Source: a virus | IMG/VR virus record: IMGVR_UViG_3300025093_001715 | Location: 1-29,268 of that record | Length of the DNA: 29,268 nucleotides | Reading direction: 5' to 3' (one strand) | Shown here: positions 22,908-29,268 of the stretch, in pieces | Layout: every line of letters begins with the position of its first letter | Numbering within the stretch: the first letter of the stretch is position 1 | Program-made: the position numbers and the translations under genes | Notes under the pieces: model-generated | Told to the model about the DNA's origin: nothing | The model's input: the letters and a program-made list of their open reading frames with translations, nothing else | The model's database searches: none

Positions 22908-23816
22908 TCAGCAGTCGGCCAGCTGGCTGCCGGTTTCGCTGCCCGTGGCGGCGGGGCGCTGCGAATAGCCCGGCGACGGGGTGTTCTCGATCGTCGCCTT
23001 CATGCCGGCGAACTCGCTCTGCAGGCGGGTCATTTCGGCGCGGTGTTGGGTGGCCAAGGCCTCGCGATCGGCCTTCATGGCCGCGGCCATGTCAGCGAAC
23101 AGACCGGTGAAGCCCTGGATCATGGCGGCGTTCGGATCAGCTGGCGGGGTTTCCGGCTGTTGCGTCGCGGGCTGCTCGGGCTTCTTGCCATCCAGCAAGG
23201 CCGAGAACTTGGCCAGCACCTTGTCCAAGGCGGACTCGGTCGAGGCGTTCGGCGCGGCCTCGAACTCGATGGTGGTCTCGATCAGGGCCGAGAAGAGGCT
23301 GGTCGTGTGCTGTTTGCGCGCATCGAGGACGGCCTTCAGCTGCTTGGCGAAGTCATTGTCGGCCTTGGCCGTGAACTTCAGGGCCTCGGTGCCCAGGCTG
23401 GCCGGGTTATCGGTGACTGCCAGGCCCATCAGGTAGCATTTGCCGGTGCCGGCGAAGTTGGGCTCGATCTCGATCGAGGTGTAGATCTTCTGGCGGGCCC
23501 GGTTGAACTTGACCAGCTGATCGGTCGGGTCGACCTGGGCATAGAGCGCCAGCCGGGTTTGATCCTTGTCGTCGATCTTCAGCGTGACTTCTTCGGTCCG
23601 GACCGCCAGGACGTCGCCATAGGCGATGAAGGGGCCCTCGGCCGAGAAGCCCTTGATGTGCTCCATGTTGACCCGGGCGCCGAAGGTGGCCGGATTATAG
23701 CTGGCGGCCATCTCGAGTAGCCAGTTGCGCTCGATGGTGCGACCGTCCGAAGCGGTGGCCCCCTCGACGGCAACGCGGAACCATTTAGACTTCGGGGTGG
23801 CGGTCGTATCGGACAT
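22908..23816 (-). CDS. O: gpO-like capsid scaffold and maturation protease
   Basis: A 302-residue scaffold with an N-terminal serine protease and a C-terminal scaffolding coiled coil. Putative catalytic residues line up with P2 gpO: Asp24 (ASDGR), His53 (NMEHIKGF) and Ser114 (KIYTSIE). A Pro/Gln-rich linker (about 215-230) leads to a helical scaffold ending (TRLQSEFAGMKATIENTPSP). The start at 23816 is preferred over an upstream ATG because homology begins there and an AGG precedes it. O is the first gene of the leftward capsid operon, driven from the element shared with P. Confidence 0.94.
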   Translation of the reverse strand: MSDTTATPKSKWFRVAVEGATASDGRTIERNWLLEMAASYNPATFGARVNMEHIKGFSAEGPFIAYGDVLAVRTEEVTLKIDDKDQTRLALYAQVDPTDQLVKFNRARQKIYTSIEIEPNFAGTGKCYLMGLAVTDNPASLGTEALKFTAKADNDFAKQLKAVLDARKQHTTSLFSALIETTIEFEAAPNASTESALDKVLAKFSALLDGKKPEQPATQQPETPPADPNAAMIQGFTGLFADMAAAMKADREALATQHRAEMTRLQSEFAGMKATIENTPSPGYSQRPAATGSETGSQLADC

Positions 23817-23915
23817 CGGGGCCTCGGGTGATGGGCGTTCGAAGCGCCGGATGCGGCGCGGACTGATCGAGGCGCAGATCACCGCGTCGGGGGGCGCAAT
23901 CTCAAGCTGGGGCTG

Positions 23916-23937
23916 TTGTGCCGTGCGGTGCTGACAA
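23916..23937. promoter_or_regulatory. 22-bp late-activator (Ogr-type) element shared by O and P
   Basis: A perfect 22-mer lying between the divergent scaffold and terminase genes. Toward P (plus strand) it reads TTGTGCCG...GCTGACAA, and a 32-nt spacer leads to TTAGCGTCCGC (23970-23980), 4 nt before the ATG. Toward O it reads in the other orientation, and a 32-nt spacer leads to GGTGAT (23883-23878). A single dyad could therefore activate two divergent promoters. The six bases before it (GGGCTG) also match the J copy. Confidence 0.78.
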
Positions 23938-23984
23938 CAGGGGGGCGAAGGGCCGTCGCGCGCGCGCGGTTAGCGTCCGCCCCG

Positions 23985-25919
23985 ATGAAACAGCGACCCA
24001 CCAAAGCGGAAGGCACCTCAGCGAAGCGCGCTACCGCTCCGCTGCTTGAGCGCGGCGACGGCGGTACCGACGACCTGGGGGCGATGCTGGCTGCGAACAG
24101 CGGATTTGGGTTTCCGGTTGCGGCCATGCTGGATGCGCGACGCGCGGCCAAGTTCCTCTATTGGGCCTGCTGGCGGCTGTGTGACATCGCCGAGCTGATG
24201 GGCGTGCCGGAAGGCACGATCGCCAGCTGGAAAGCGCGCGAGGAATGGGAGAAGGCCACCCCGCTCGAACGCATGGAGGGGGTGACCGAGGCCCGCTACA
24301 TCGCCGTCGCCATGAAGGACCGCAAGTCCGGCCTGGACTTCAAGGAGCTGGACCTGCTGGGCCGCCAGGCCGAGCGGTTCGCCCGGGTCCGCAAATACGA
24401 GGCAGGCGGCAATGAAGCCGACCTGAATCCCAAGGTCGCCAACCGCAACGCCGGGCCAAAGAAGAAGCCGTCCCGGAACCGGATCACGCCGGACCAGGCC
24501 GAGATCCTGAAGGCGCGGTTCCTCGAGATCCTGTTCGACTATCAGGCGGTCTGGTGGTCGAAGCGGGAGCTGCGCAGCCGCAACATCCTGAAGAGCCGGC
24601 AGATCGGGGCGTCATACTATTTCGCGCTCGAGAAGCTGATCGTCGCGCTCGAGACCGGCAAGAACCAGATCTGGCTGTCGGCCTCAAAGAGCCAAGCGCA
24701 CATCGCCCGCGGCTATGTCCGGGCGTTTGTCATGGAGACGATCGGGGTCGAGCTGAGCGGCGATCCGATCCTGATCGATCGGGGCGAGGATGATGACGGG
24801 CGGCCGCTGGAGCAGCCGACTCTCTATTACCTGGGCACCAATGCGCGGACGGCGCAGGGCTATCACGGCGACTTCTACTTCGACGAATATTTCTGGGTCT
24901 TTGGCTTCCAGGTGCTGAAGAAGGTCGCCTCGGGCATGGCGATGCAGAAGCGGTACCGGAAGACATTCTTCTCGGCGCCGAGTTCGGTCACGCACGAGGC
25001 CTATCAGTTCTGGACGGGTCAGGAGTGGAACAAGAAGCGCGCGAAGGATCGCCGCATCGACTTCGACACCAGCTGGAAGGCGACCAAGGATGGGCTGTTG
25101 CTGCCCGACCGGATCTGGCGCCAGACCGTCACGATCGAGGACGCCGAGCGCGGCGGCAACGACCTGTTCGACCTGGAGGACCTGCGCGACGAGTATTCGG
25201 CGCCGGAATTCGCCAACCTGCTGATGTGCCAGTTCGTCGACGACACCCTGTCGGTGTTCCCGATGACGATCCTGACGCCGTGCATGGTCGACGAGCAGGA
25301 GGTCTGGCCCGACGTCGACCATGTGCGGATCACCCTGGGCTTTGGCAAGCCCTATGACGGCGAGGTCTGGCTGTCATACGATCCGAACGGGGATGGCGAG
25401 AACGCCGACGCCGCGGGCCTGATCGTGCTGGCGCCGCCGAGAACGCCCGGCGGCAAGTTCCGCGTGCTGGAGCGTCGGCAGTTCAAGGGCAGCGACTTCA
25501 CCGAGCAGGCCGAGGTGATCCGCGAATATACCAAGCGCTACAACGTCACCAAGATCGACATCGACAAGACAGGCATCGGCAATGCGGTCTTCCAGCTGGT
25601 GCGGACCTTCTTCCCGCGCGCGACCGGCCATCAGTACGACGCCTTTGTGAAGACCCAGATGGTCTACAAGGCCCTGGACGTCGTCACCAAGCACCGCATC
25701 GAGATCCCGGCTGGCTTTACCGACCTGCTCGGCGCGCTGATGGCGATCCGGCGGACCATGACGGCATCGGGCCGGCACGTGACCTATGAAGCCAGCCGCA
25801 CCAAGAACAGCGGGCACGCCGACCTGGCCTGGGCCCTGTTCCAATCCCTGATCAATGAACCCATCGAAGCCGCCATTGGAGGCGGCTCGAGCTCTCGCGT
25901 GGTGATCTCTGATGACTAG
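23985..25919 (+). CDS. P: gpP-like terminase large subunit ATPase
   Basis: A 644-residue packaging ATPase of the P2 gpP family. Residues 63-88 form a helix-turn-helix (IAELMGVPEGTIASWKAREE). The ATPase has the adenine-side/Walker A region SRQIGASYYFA (204-214) and Walker B FYFDEYFW (297-304). The C-terminal nuclease-like part contains LSYDPNGDGENADAAGL and KIDIDKTGIGNAV. I start at ATG 23985. A TTG 69 nt upstream would translate the late element itself and is rejected. No ribosome-binding site precedes the ATG. Confidence 0.95.
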   Translation: MKQRPTKAEGTSAKRATAPLLERGDGGTDDLGAMLAANSGFGFPVAAMLDARRAAKFLYWACWRLCDIAELMGVPEGTIASWKAREEWEKATPLERMEGVTEARYIAVAMKDRKSGLDFKELDLLGRQAERFARVRKYEAGGNEADLNPKVANRNAGPKKKPSRNRITPDQAEILKARFLEILFDYQAVWWSKRELRSRNILKSRQIGASYYFALEKLIVALETGKNQIWLSASKSQAHIARGYVRAFVMETIGVELSGDPILIDRGEDDDGRPLEQPTLYYLGTNARTAQGYHGDFYFDEYFWVFGFQVLKKVASGMAMQKRYRKTFFSAPSSVTHEAYQFWTGQEWNKKRAKDRRIDFDTSWKATKDGLLLPDRIWRQTVTIEDAERGGNDLFDLEDLRDEYSAPEFANLLMCQFVDDTLSVFPMTILTPCMVDEQEVWPDVDHVRITLGFGKPYDGEVWLSYDPNGDGENADAAGLIVLAPPRTPGGKFRVLERRQFKGSDFTEQAEVIREYTKRYNVTKIDIDKTGIGNAVFQLVRTFFPRATGHQYDAFVKTQMVYKALDVVTKHRIEIPAGFTDLLGALMAIRRTMTASGRHVTYEASRTKNSGHADLAWALFQSLINEPIEAAIGGGSSSRVVISDD

Positions 25920-27057
25920 CCCCCTGCCCCGTGCCCGCCAGCTGGCCCGCGCCCGTGCCCGTAGCGGCGTCGACGCCATCCCGCGCGAAGAGCGCGGCGA
26001 ACTGTCGATGGCCGCGCGCATGTCGCTGGACCCGTCACCCGGGCCAGCTCTCGGCCTCGAGGCCTCGACCGCCACGGCAACCGCCTTCGCCATCGGCGAT
26101 CCTGAGCCGGTGCTGAACCGGCGCGACCTGATCGAGTGCCTGGACTGCTGGGAGGTTTCGGGCGTCGGCGGTCGCTACTATCAGCCGCCGATAGATCAGG
26201 CGGTGCTGTCGCGCGCGATGAATGTGACGTCGCACCATGCCAGCGCGTTCCGGGTGAAGATCAACCAGTTGGTCCGCGACTTCATTCCGCACCCGATGCT
26301 TAATCTCGAGACGTTCGAGGGCCTGGCGCTCGATTATCTGGTCATGGGGCAGTGCTACGTCGAGCAGGTGACCAATCTGGTCAATCGGCCGATGGCGCTG
26401 CGCCGCAGCCTGGCCAAATACACCCGCCGCGGCGTCGAGCCCGGGGCGTTCGTCTTCCTGTCGGCCTATATGAAGGAGCACTGGTTCCGGAAGGGCGCTG
26501 TGCTGCAGCTGATGCAGCCCAGCCTGGATCAGGAGATCTATGGCGTGCCCGACTATCTGAGCGCCCTGCAGTCGGCCTTCCTGAATGAGGCGGCGACTCT
26601 GTTCCGGCGCCGGTATTATATCTCGGGCGCCCATGCCGGCTTCATCCTTTACGTCGGCGAAGGCGGGCTGAGCGATGCCGACGCCGATGCGATCCAGGAA
26701 GCCGTCCGAAGCACGAAGGGCGTTGGGAATTTCCGCTCGCTGTTCATCCACCTGCCGAACGGCAAGAAGGACTCGATCCAGATCCTTCACCCGGGCGAGG
26801 CGGCCGCGAAGGATGAGTTCGTCGGCATCAAGAACGCCACACGCGATGATGTGCTGGCCGCGCACCGCGTGCCGCCCCAGCTGCTGGGGGTGATCCCGCA
26901 GACGGCAGGCGGGTTCGGCGACGTCGAGAAGGCCGAGGCCGTGTTTCACCAGGCCGAGATCATCCCGCTGAAGATGCGGCTTGGGGCGATCAATGACTGG
27001 CTGGGGATACGCGTGGTCGATTTCCGGGAACGGTCCGAGCCGAGGCGCGAGATCTAA
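25912..27057 (+). CDS. Q: gpQ-like portal protein
   Basis: A 381-residue P2-type portal that forms the dodecameric DNA entry ring. Landmarks are LEVSG-like DCWEVSGVGGRYYQPPI, LDYLVMGQCYVEQVTN, the EHWFRKGAVLQLMQPSLDQE region, EIYGVPDYLSALQSAFLNEA and DVLAAHRVPPQLLGVIPQTA. The ATG overlaps the terminase stop by 8 nt. Its stop (27055-27057) overlaps the stop of a convergent small repressor gene by 3 nt. Confidence 0.95.
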   Translation: MTSPLPRARQLARARARSGVDAIPREERGELSMAARMSLDPSPGPALGLEASTATATAFAIGDPEPVLNRRDLIECLDCWEVSGVGGRYYQPPIDQAVLSRAMNVTSHHASAFRVKINQLVRDFIPHPMLNLETFEGLALDYLVMGQCYVEQVTNLVNRPMALRRSLAKYTRRGVEPGAFVFLSAYMKEHWFRKGAVLQLMQPSLDQEIYGVPDYLSALQSAFLNEAATLFRRRYYISGAHAGFILYVGEGGLSDADADAIQEAVRSTKGVGNFRSLFIHLPNGKKDSIQILHPGEAAAKDEFVGIKNATRDDVLAAHRVPPQLLGVIPQTAGGFGDVEKAEAVFHQAEIIPLKMRLGAINDWLGIRVVDFRERSEPRREI

Positions 27058-27230
27058 GCGTCAGGATCGAGCATGCCCATTCCGGCCAGCGCCTCTGCAG
27101 CCAAGATGCGGAGCGCTTCCGGACGGCTAATGCCCGGTCGCTCTTCCACGATGAAGCGGTCAACGGCAGCCATCAGGGCCGGCGGCACCTTGACCATCAC
27201 TGCTGTCGATCCGATCGGCGGACGCCCCAT
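27054..27230 (-). CDS. ribbon-helix-helix (CopG/Arc-type) DNA-binding protein
   Basis: A 58-residue protein with a beta strand (TAVMVKVPPALMAAVDRFIV) followed by ERPGISRPEALRILAAEALA, the standard strand-helix-turn-helix layout of ribbon-helix-helix dimers. The start at 27230 is the ATG directly touching a 16-bp palindromic operator; an earlier frame would read through that operator and is rejected. It has no ribosome site and may be leaderless. Its gene is antisense to, and abuts, the Q gene end. It probably represses itself and the divergent pair at 27350-28242. Confidence 0.8.
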   Translation of the reverse strand: MGRPPIGSTAVMVKVPPALMAAVDRFIVEERPGISRPEALRILAAEALAGMGMLDPDA

Positions 27231-27231
27231 A

Positions 27232-27247
27232 TAACCGATATCCGTTA
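27232..27247. promoter_or_regulatory. operator 1, GATATC-centred dyad
   Basis: TAACCGATATCCGTTA is an imperfect palindrome with only one mismatched pair position, centred on GATATC. It lies immediately before the repressor ATG and ends where the TTGACA -35 box (27248) of the rightward promoter begins. Confidence 0.65.
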
Positions 27248-27276
27248 TTGACAGTCGAAAGCGTAATGGATATCGG
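27248..27276 (+). promoter_or_regulatory. sigma70-type promoter for the 27350-28242 genes
   Basis: A consensus TTGACA (27248-27253), a 17-nt spacer, then TATCGG (27271-27276) as a weak -10. It is flanked on the left by operator 1 and overlapped at the -10 by operator 2, so a repressor bound at both would block it. Confidence 0.5.
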
Positions 27277-27279
27277 ATA
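27264..27279. promoter_or_regulatory. operator 2, GATATC-centred dyad
   Basis: TAATGGATATCGGATA; its reverse complement matches operator 1 at 14 of 16 positions. The centre lies 32 bp from that of operator 1, about three helical turns, so both face the same side of the DNA and could be bound cooperatively. Confidence 0.6.
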
Positions 27280-27284
27280 AGGCA

Positions 27285-27316
27285 GGCTGGAGCAAGGCGG
27301 CAACCTCGCTCCAGCC
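27285..27316 (+). other. stable hairpin in the leader of the small exported-protein gene
   Basis: GGCTGGAGC (27285-27293) pairs perfectly with GCTCCAGCC (27308-27316). After one A-C mismatch, AGG/CCT extends the stem to a 6-nt loop. It starts within a few bases of the expected transcript 5' end and has no T tract after it, so it is more likely a 5' leader structure than a terminator. Confidence 0.55.
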
Positions 27317-27349
27317 CTGACCTGAACCTTCGATCCATAGGAAATCGAC

Positions 27350-27553
27350 ATGGCACAAGCTGGACGAACCAATACCACACGACGCATGGTCTTGGGCAGC
27401 CTGTTGGGAGCGCCCGTTGCTATCACCGTCCCGACCCCAGCATCGACCCAGTGCGCAATGCCCCAGCTGCCCGAAGGATTCATATGGGTGAGCGTGCGCG
27501 AGACGTCGTGGAACGCGCTGCTTGAAGCGGCGCATGGACTACAAAAGCTCTGA
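27350..27553 (+). CDS. small protein with a twin-arginine-like signal
   Basis: A 67-residue protein. Its N-terminus (TTRRMVLGSLLGAPVAITVP) looks like a short twin-arginine or Sec signal, with paired arginines followed by a hydrophobic stretch and then PTPAST. The remaining 35 residues (PEGFIWVSVRETSWNALLEA) show no known domain. AGGAAA precedes the ATG by about 7 nt, and its stop overlaps the next start as TGATG, so the pair is co-translated. Function unknown. Confidence 0.6.
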   Translation: MAQAGRTNTTRRMVLGSLLGAPVAITVPTPASTQCAMPQLPEGFIWVSVRETSWNALLEAAHGLQKL

Positions 27554-28242
27554 TGGCGACAAAGCCGATCCCTACGGGCGCTAGGTTTGGGCGACTTACA
27601 TTCGTCGAGCGCTGCGCCTCACTGAAAGGCGAGTCGCGCGGCCTGTTTCGGTGTGACTGCGGCCAGTCCAAAGAGATTAATCTCGCCAGCGTCAGATCCG
27701 GACGATCAAAGAGTTGCGGATGCGGACACCTTGACGGCTTCCGTTCCCGTCGACGAAATCTTGAGGGGCAGCGCTTTGGTCGCTTGGTGGCGATCTCGGC
27801 CTTCGATCCAGGTCAGTTTGCGCGAACGATGTGGCGATGCCGATGCGACTGCGGCAATCCGACGATCGTCCAAACACAGAACCTCCTATCCGGCCACACC
27901 ACCAGTTGCGGATGTGCAAAGGTCGAACATACACCGGCGAACAAGACACACGGTCGGTCAATGGAACGAGGCAAGTACCTCACCTATCGAAGCTGGCAGT
28001 CCATGATCGCCCGCTGCGAAAATCCGAGGACGACGCGCTTCGAATGCTGGGGTGGCCGTGGCATCAAGGTATGTGACCGGTGGCGCCATAGTTTTCGCTC
28101 GTTCGTTGAAGACATGGGCGAGCGTCCGCGAGGCCTCACGCTGGACCGGGACAATAATGACGGCGACTACGAGCCCGGCAACTGTCGCTGGGCCACGCCG
28201 AAGGAGCAGGCGGCGAATAGGCGGCGGCGCGGTAAGAAGTGA
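27553..28242 (+). CDS. zinc-cluster, HNH-related phage protein
   Basis: A 229-residue protein with two copies of a small module: GxRFGRL at 9-15 and 73-78, CDCG at 34-37 and 98-101, and SCGC at 54-57 and 118-121. Each probably binds zinc and DNA. The C-terminal 95 residues have RSWQSMIARCENPRT, WGGRGIKVCDRW, a DMGERPRGLTLDRDNNDGDY segment and EPGNCRWAT. This is the pattern of a group of phage-encoded HNH/AP2-like DNA-binding proteins that often behave as mobile endonucleases. Nuclease activity is not certain because the core His is not obvious. It is co-translated with the gene before it and ends 1 nt before a late element. Confidence 0.75.
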   Translation: MATKPIPTGARFGRLTFVERCASLKGESRGLFRCDCGQSKEINLASVRSGRSKSCGCGHLDGFRSRRRNLEGQRFGRLVAISAFDPGQFARTMWRCRCDCGNPTIVQTQNLLSGHTTSCGCAKVEHTPANKTHGRSMERGKYLTYRSWQSMIARCENPRTTRFECWGGRGIKVCDRWRHSFRSFVEDMGERPRGLTLDRDNNDGDYEPGNCRWATPKEQAANRRRRGKK

Positions 28243-28243
28243 T

Positions 28244-28265
28244 TTGTCAGCACCGCACGGCACAA
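28244..28265 (+). promoter_or_regulatory. 22-bp late-activator (Ogr-type) element upstream of the methyltransferase
   Basis: The fourth perfect copy, in the orientation seen for J and O (TTGTCAGC...CGGCACAA toward the plus strand). A 30-nt spacer leads to TGTGAT (28296-28301), like the GGTGAT/GGTGAC of O and J. Expected transcription start near 28309, running rightward to the D12 methyltransferase; no leftward gene lies in reach. Confidence 0.68.
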
Positions 28266-28388
28266 ACGGCCGGGGCTATCCGGGATGAGGACTGGTGTGA
28301 TGGACCGGCGCCGTCCCCGGTTCGATAGAGGCGGGGGCCGGGTGCGCTAACACCCGAGCCGCCGAGCGTGAACTCAGCACGTCCAGGG

Positions 28389-28406
28389 GTGCACCCCCTT
28401 CTCGCC
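28389..28406. other. candidate cos (cohesive end) site
   Basis: The minus strand here reads GGCGAGAAGGGGGTGCAC. Aligned with the 19-nt P2 cohesive end as I remember it (GGCGAGGCGGGGAAAGCAC), it agrees at about 14 positions with one gap, keeping GGCGAG, GGGG and GCAC. The location, between the portal gene and the early region, is where cos lies in P2. The flanks are rich in short inverted repeats (GGGGTGCACCCC; CCGG-CCTGA-CCGG), as expected for terminase recognition. No gene covers 28243-28437. Confidence 0.4.
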
Positions 28407-28437
28407 CCGCCACCGGCCTGACCGGCGGGCGCTATCC

Positions 28438-29268
28438 GTGATTGAGTCGCTTGTGAACGCAACAACCCACCTGCCCGTGAACCCTGTTTCCCCGGTTGCC
28501 GCCTATATCGGCGGCAAGCGCAATCTGGCGCGGCGTCTGTGCGCGCTGATCGAGGCCACGCCCCATGAAGCCTATGCCGAAGCCTTTGTCGGCATGGGTG
28601 GTGTCTTCTTTCGTCGGCGTAGCCGACCGAAGTGCGAGATCATCAATGACCTGTCGGGTGAGGTCGCGAACCTGTTCCGCTGCATGCGGGCGCACCCGGG
28701 CGCGCTGTGTGACCTGATCAGCCTGCAGCTGCAGTGCCGTGCCGATTTTGACCACCAGCAGCGGGTGGACCCGACGCAGCTGACGGATCTGCAGCGGGCC
28801 GCGCGGTTTGTGTTCCTGCAGAAGGTGGCGTTCGGCGGCAAGGTGACCGGCCAGGACTTTGGCATGTGCCGTGATCGGGCCAGCCGATTCCAGGCGTCAA
28901 AGGTCGGGGCCGACCTGATGGCGGCGGGCCGTCGCCTCGAGACCGTGGTCATCGAGCAGCTGACCTGGTCGGACTTCGTGCGCCGCTATGACCGGCCGGG
29001 GATGCTCTTCTATCTGGACCCGCCGTATTTCGACTGTGAGGGCGACTATGGGCCCGGCATGTTCGACCAGGGCCAGTTCGAGCTGATGGCCGAGCAGCTG
29101 GCCGGGATCCGGGGCCGGTTCATCCTGTCGCTTAATGACAGGCCGGAGGTGCGCCGGATCTTCGGCCGGTTCAACATCGAGGGCGTGGGCACCCACTACA
29201 GCCTGCAGGGCAAGGGCGCGAAGCCAGCGGGTGAGGTGATCATCACGGGCGGGGGCTCTCGCCCCTGA
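28438..29268 (+). CDS. D12-class DNA adenine methyltransferase
   Basis: A 276-residue adenine-N6 DNA methyltransferase of the Dam/D12 class. YIGGKRN at 23-29 and AEAFVGMGG (48-56, cofactor site) are followed by IINDLSGEVANLFR, a target-recognition region, and the catalytic DPPY at 194-197. LSLNDRPEVRRIF and HYSLQGKGAKPAGEVII complete the C-terminus. The class often methylates GATC, but the target is not readable here. The start is GTG at 28438, with a GTG at 28453 as alternative. No strong ribosome site is seen. It ends at the last base of the window. A phage copy may protect its DNA from restriction or alter regulation. Confidence 0.9.
   Translation: MIESLVNATTHLPVNPVSPVAAYIGGKRNLARRLCALIEATPHEAYAEAFVGMGGVFFRRRSRPKCEIINDLSGEVANLFRCMRAHPGALCDLISLQLQCRADFDHQQRVDPTQLTDLQRAARFVFLQKVAFGGKVTGQDFGMCRDRASRFQASKVGADLMAAGRRLETVVIEQLTWSDFVRRYDRPGMLFYLDPPYFDCEGDYGPGMFDQGQFELMAEQLAGIRGRFILSLNDRPEVRRIFGRFNIEGVGTHYSLQGKGAKPAGEVIITGGGSRP

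Noticed and set aside
23916-23984. An extended TTG start for the terminase large subunit
   Set aside because: The first codons would be the 22-bp late element itself, which also gives the same pseudo-start (CRAVLTT) before V. Homology begins after the ATG at 23985.
28389-28406. A terminator hairpin at GGGGTGCACCCC
   Set aside because: The palindrome has no loop and no T tract, so a cos-related role is the better reading, though unproven.

Overview
The window is GC-rich (roughly two-thirds G+C by eye), and its proteins look alphaproteobacterial. The AbgT transporter, the leader-poor genes and the codon use fit a Caulobacterales host such as Brevundimonas, although the genus is an inference. 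Chromosomal DNA occupies only the left edge: an AbgT-family transporter (1-1665), a strong hairpin, and a tRNA-Asp gene (1756-1832). Everything to the right is a P2-like (Peduovirus-type) prophage that has almost certainly used the tRNA-Asp 3' end as its attachment site. The integrase, repressor, replication gene A and the other att site are not here and should lie beyond base 29268.

Reading leftward on the minus strand from about 23.8 kb, the late genes are: scaffold/protease O, capsid N, small terminase M, head completion L, tail X, a lysis cassette (single-TM protein, two-TM holin candidate, M15 endolysin, Rz with embedded Rz1), and tail completion R and S. S is split into two overlapping frames. 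Next come two accessory genes of unknown function, then baseplate J and I, tail fibre H and its chaperone G, spike V, baseplate W, sheath FI, tube FII, a small extra gene, chaperones E/E' made by a -1 frameshift, tape measure T, U, D, and the zinc-finger late activator Ogr beside the tRNA. On the plus strand the large terminase P and portal Q run rightward from the shared O/P control region. After Q comes an accessory cassette: a divergent ribbon-helix-helix repressor with two operators, a small exported-looking protein, and a zinc-cluster/HNH-like protein. A cos-like sequence and a D12-class DNA adenine methyltransferase follow, ending exactly at the window edge.

The most informative non-coding signal is a perfectly conserved 22-bp dyad element (TTGTGCCG...GCTGACAA) present four times. 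It sits upstream of V, of J, between O and P, and upstream of the methyltransferase. These are the expected positions for Ogr-activated late promoters. Conserved downstream hexamer-like elements lie 30-32 nt beyond each copy, and they differ according to the orientation of the 22-mer. For P and V the predicted start site falls only a few bases before the ATG, suggesting near-leaderless late mRNAs.

Compared with P2, the V-W pair has moved from in front of J to between G and FI. Two of the four late operons therefore have a different composition. Other notable points are a 42-residue period in the tape measure, 174-bp perfect tandem repeats in the fibre gene, a frame-split gpS, and the operator architecture of the ribbon-helix-helix cassette.
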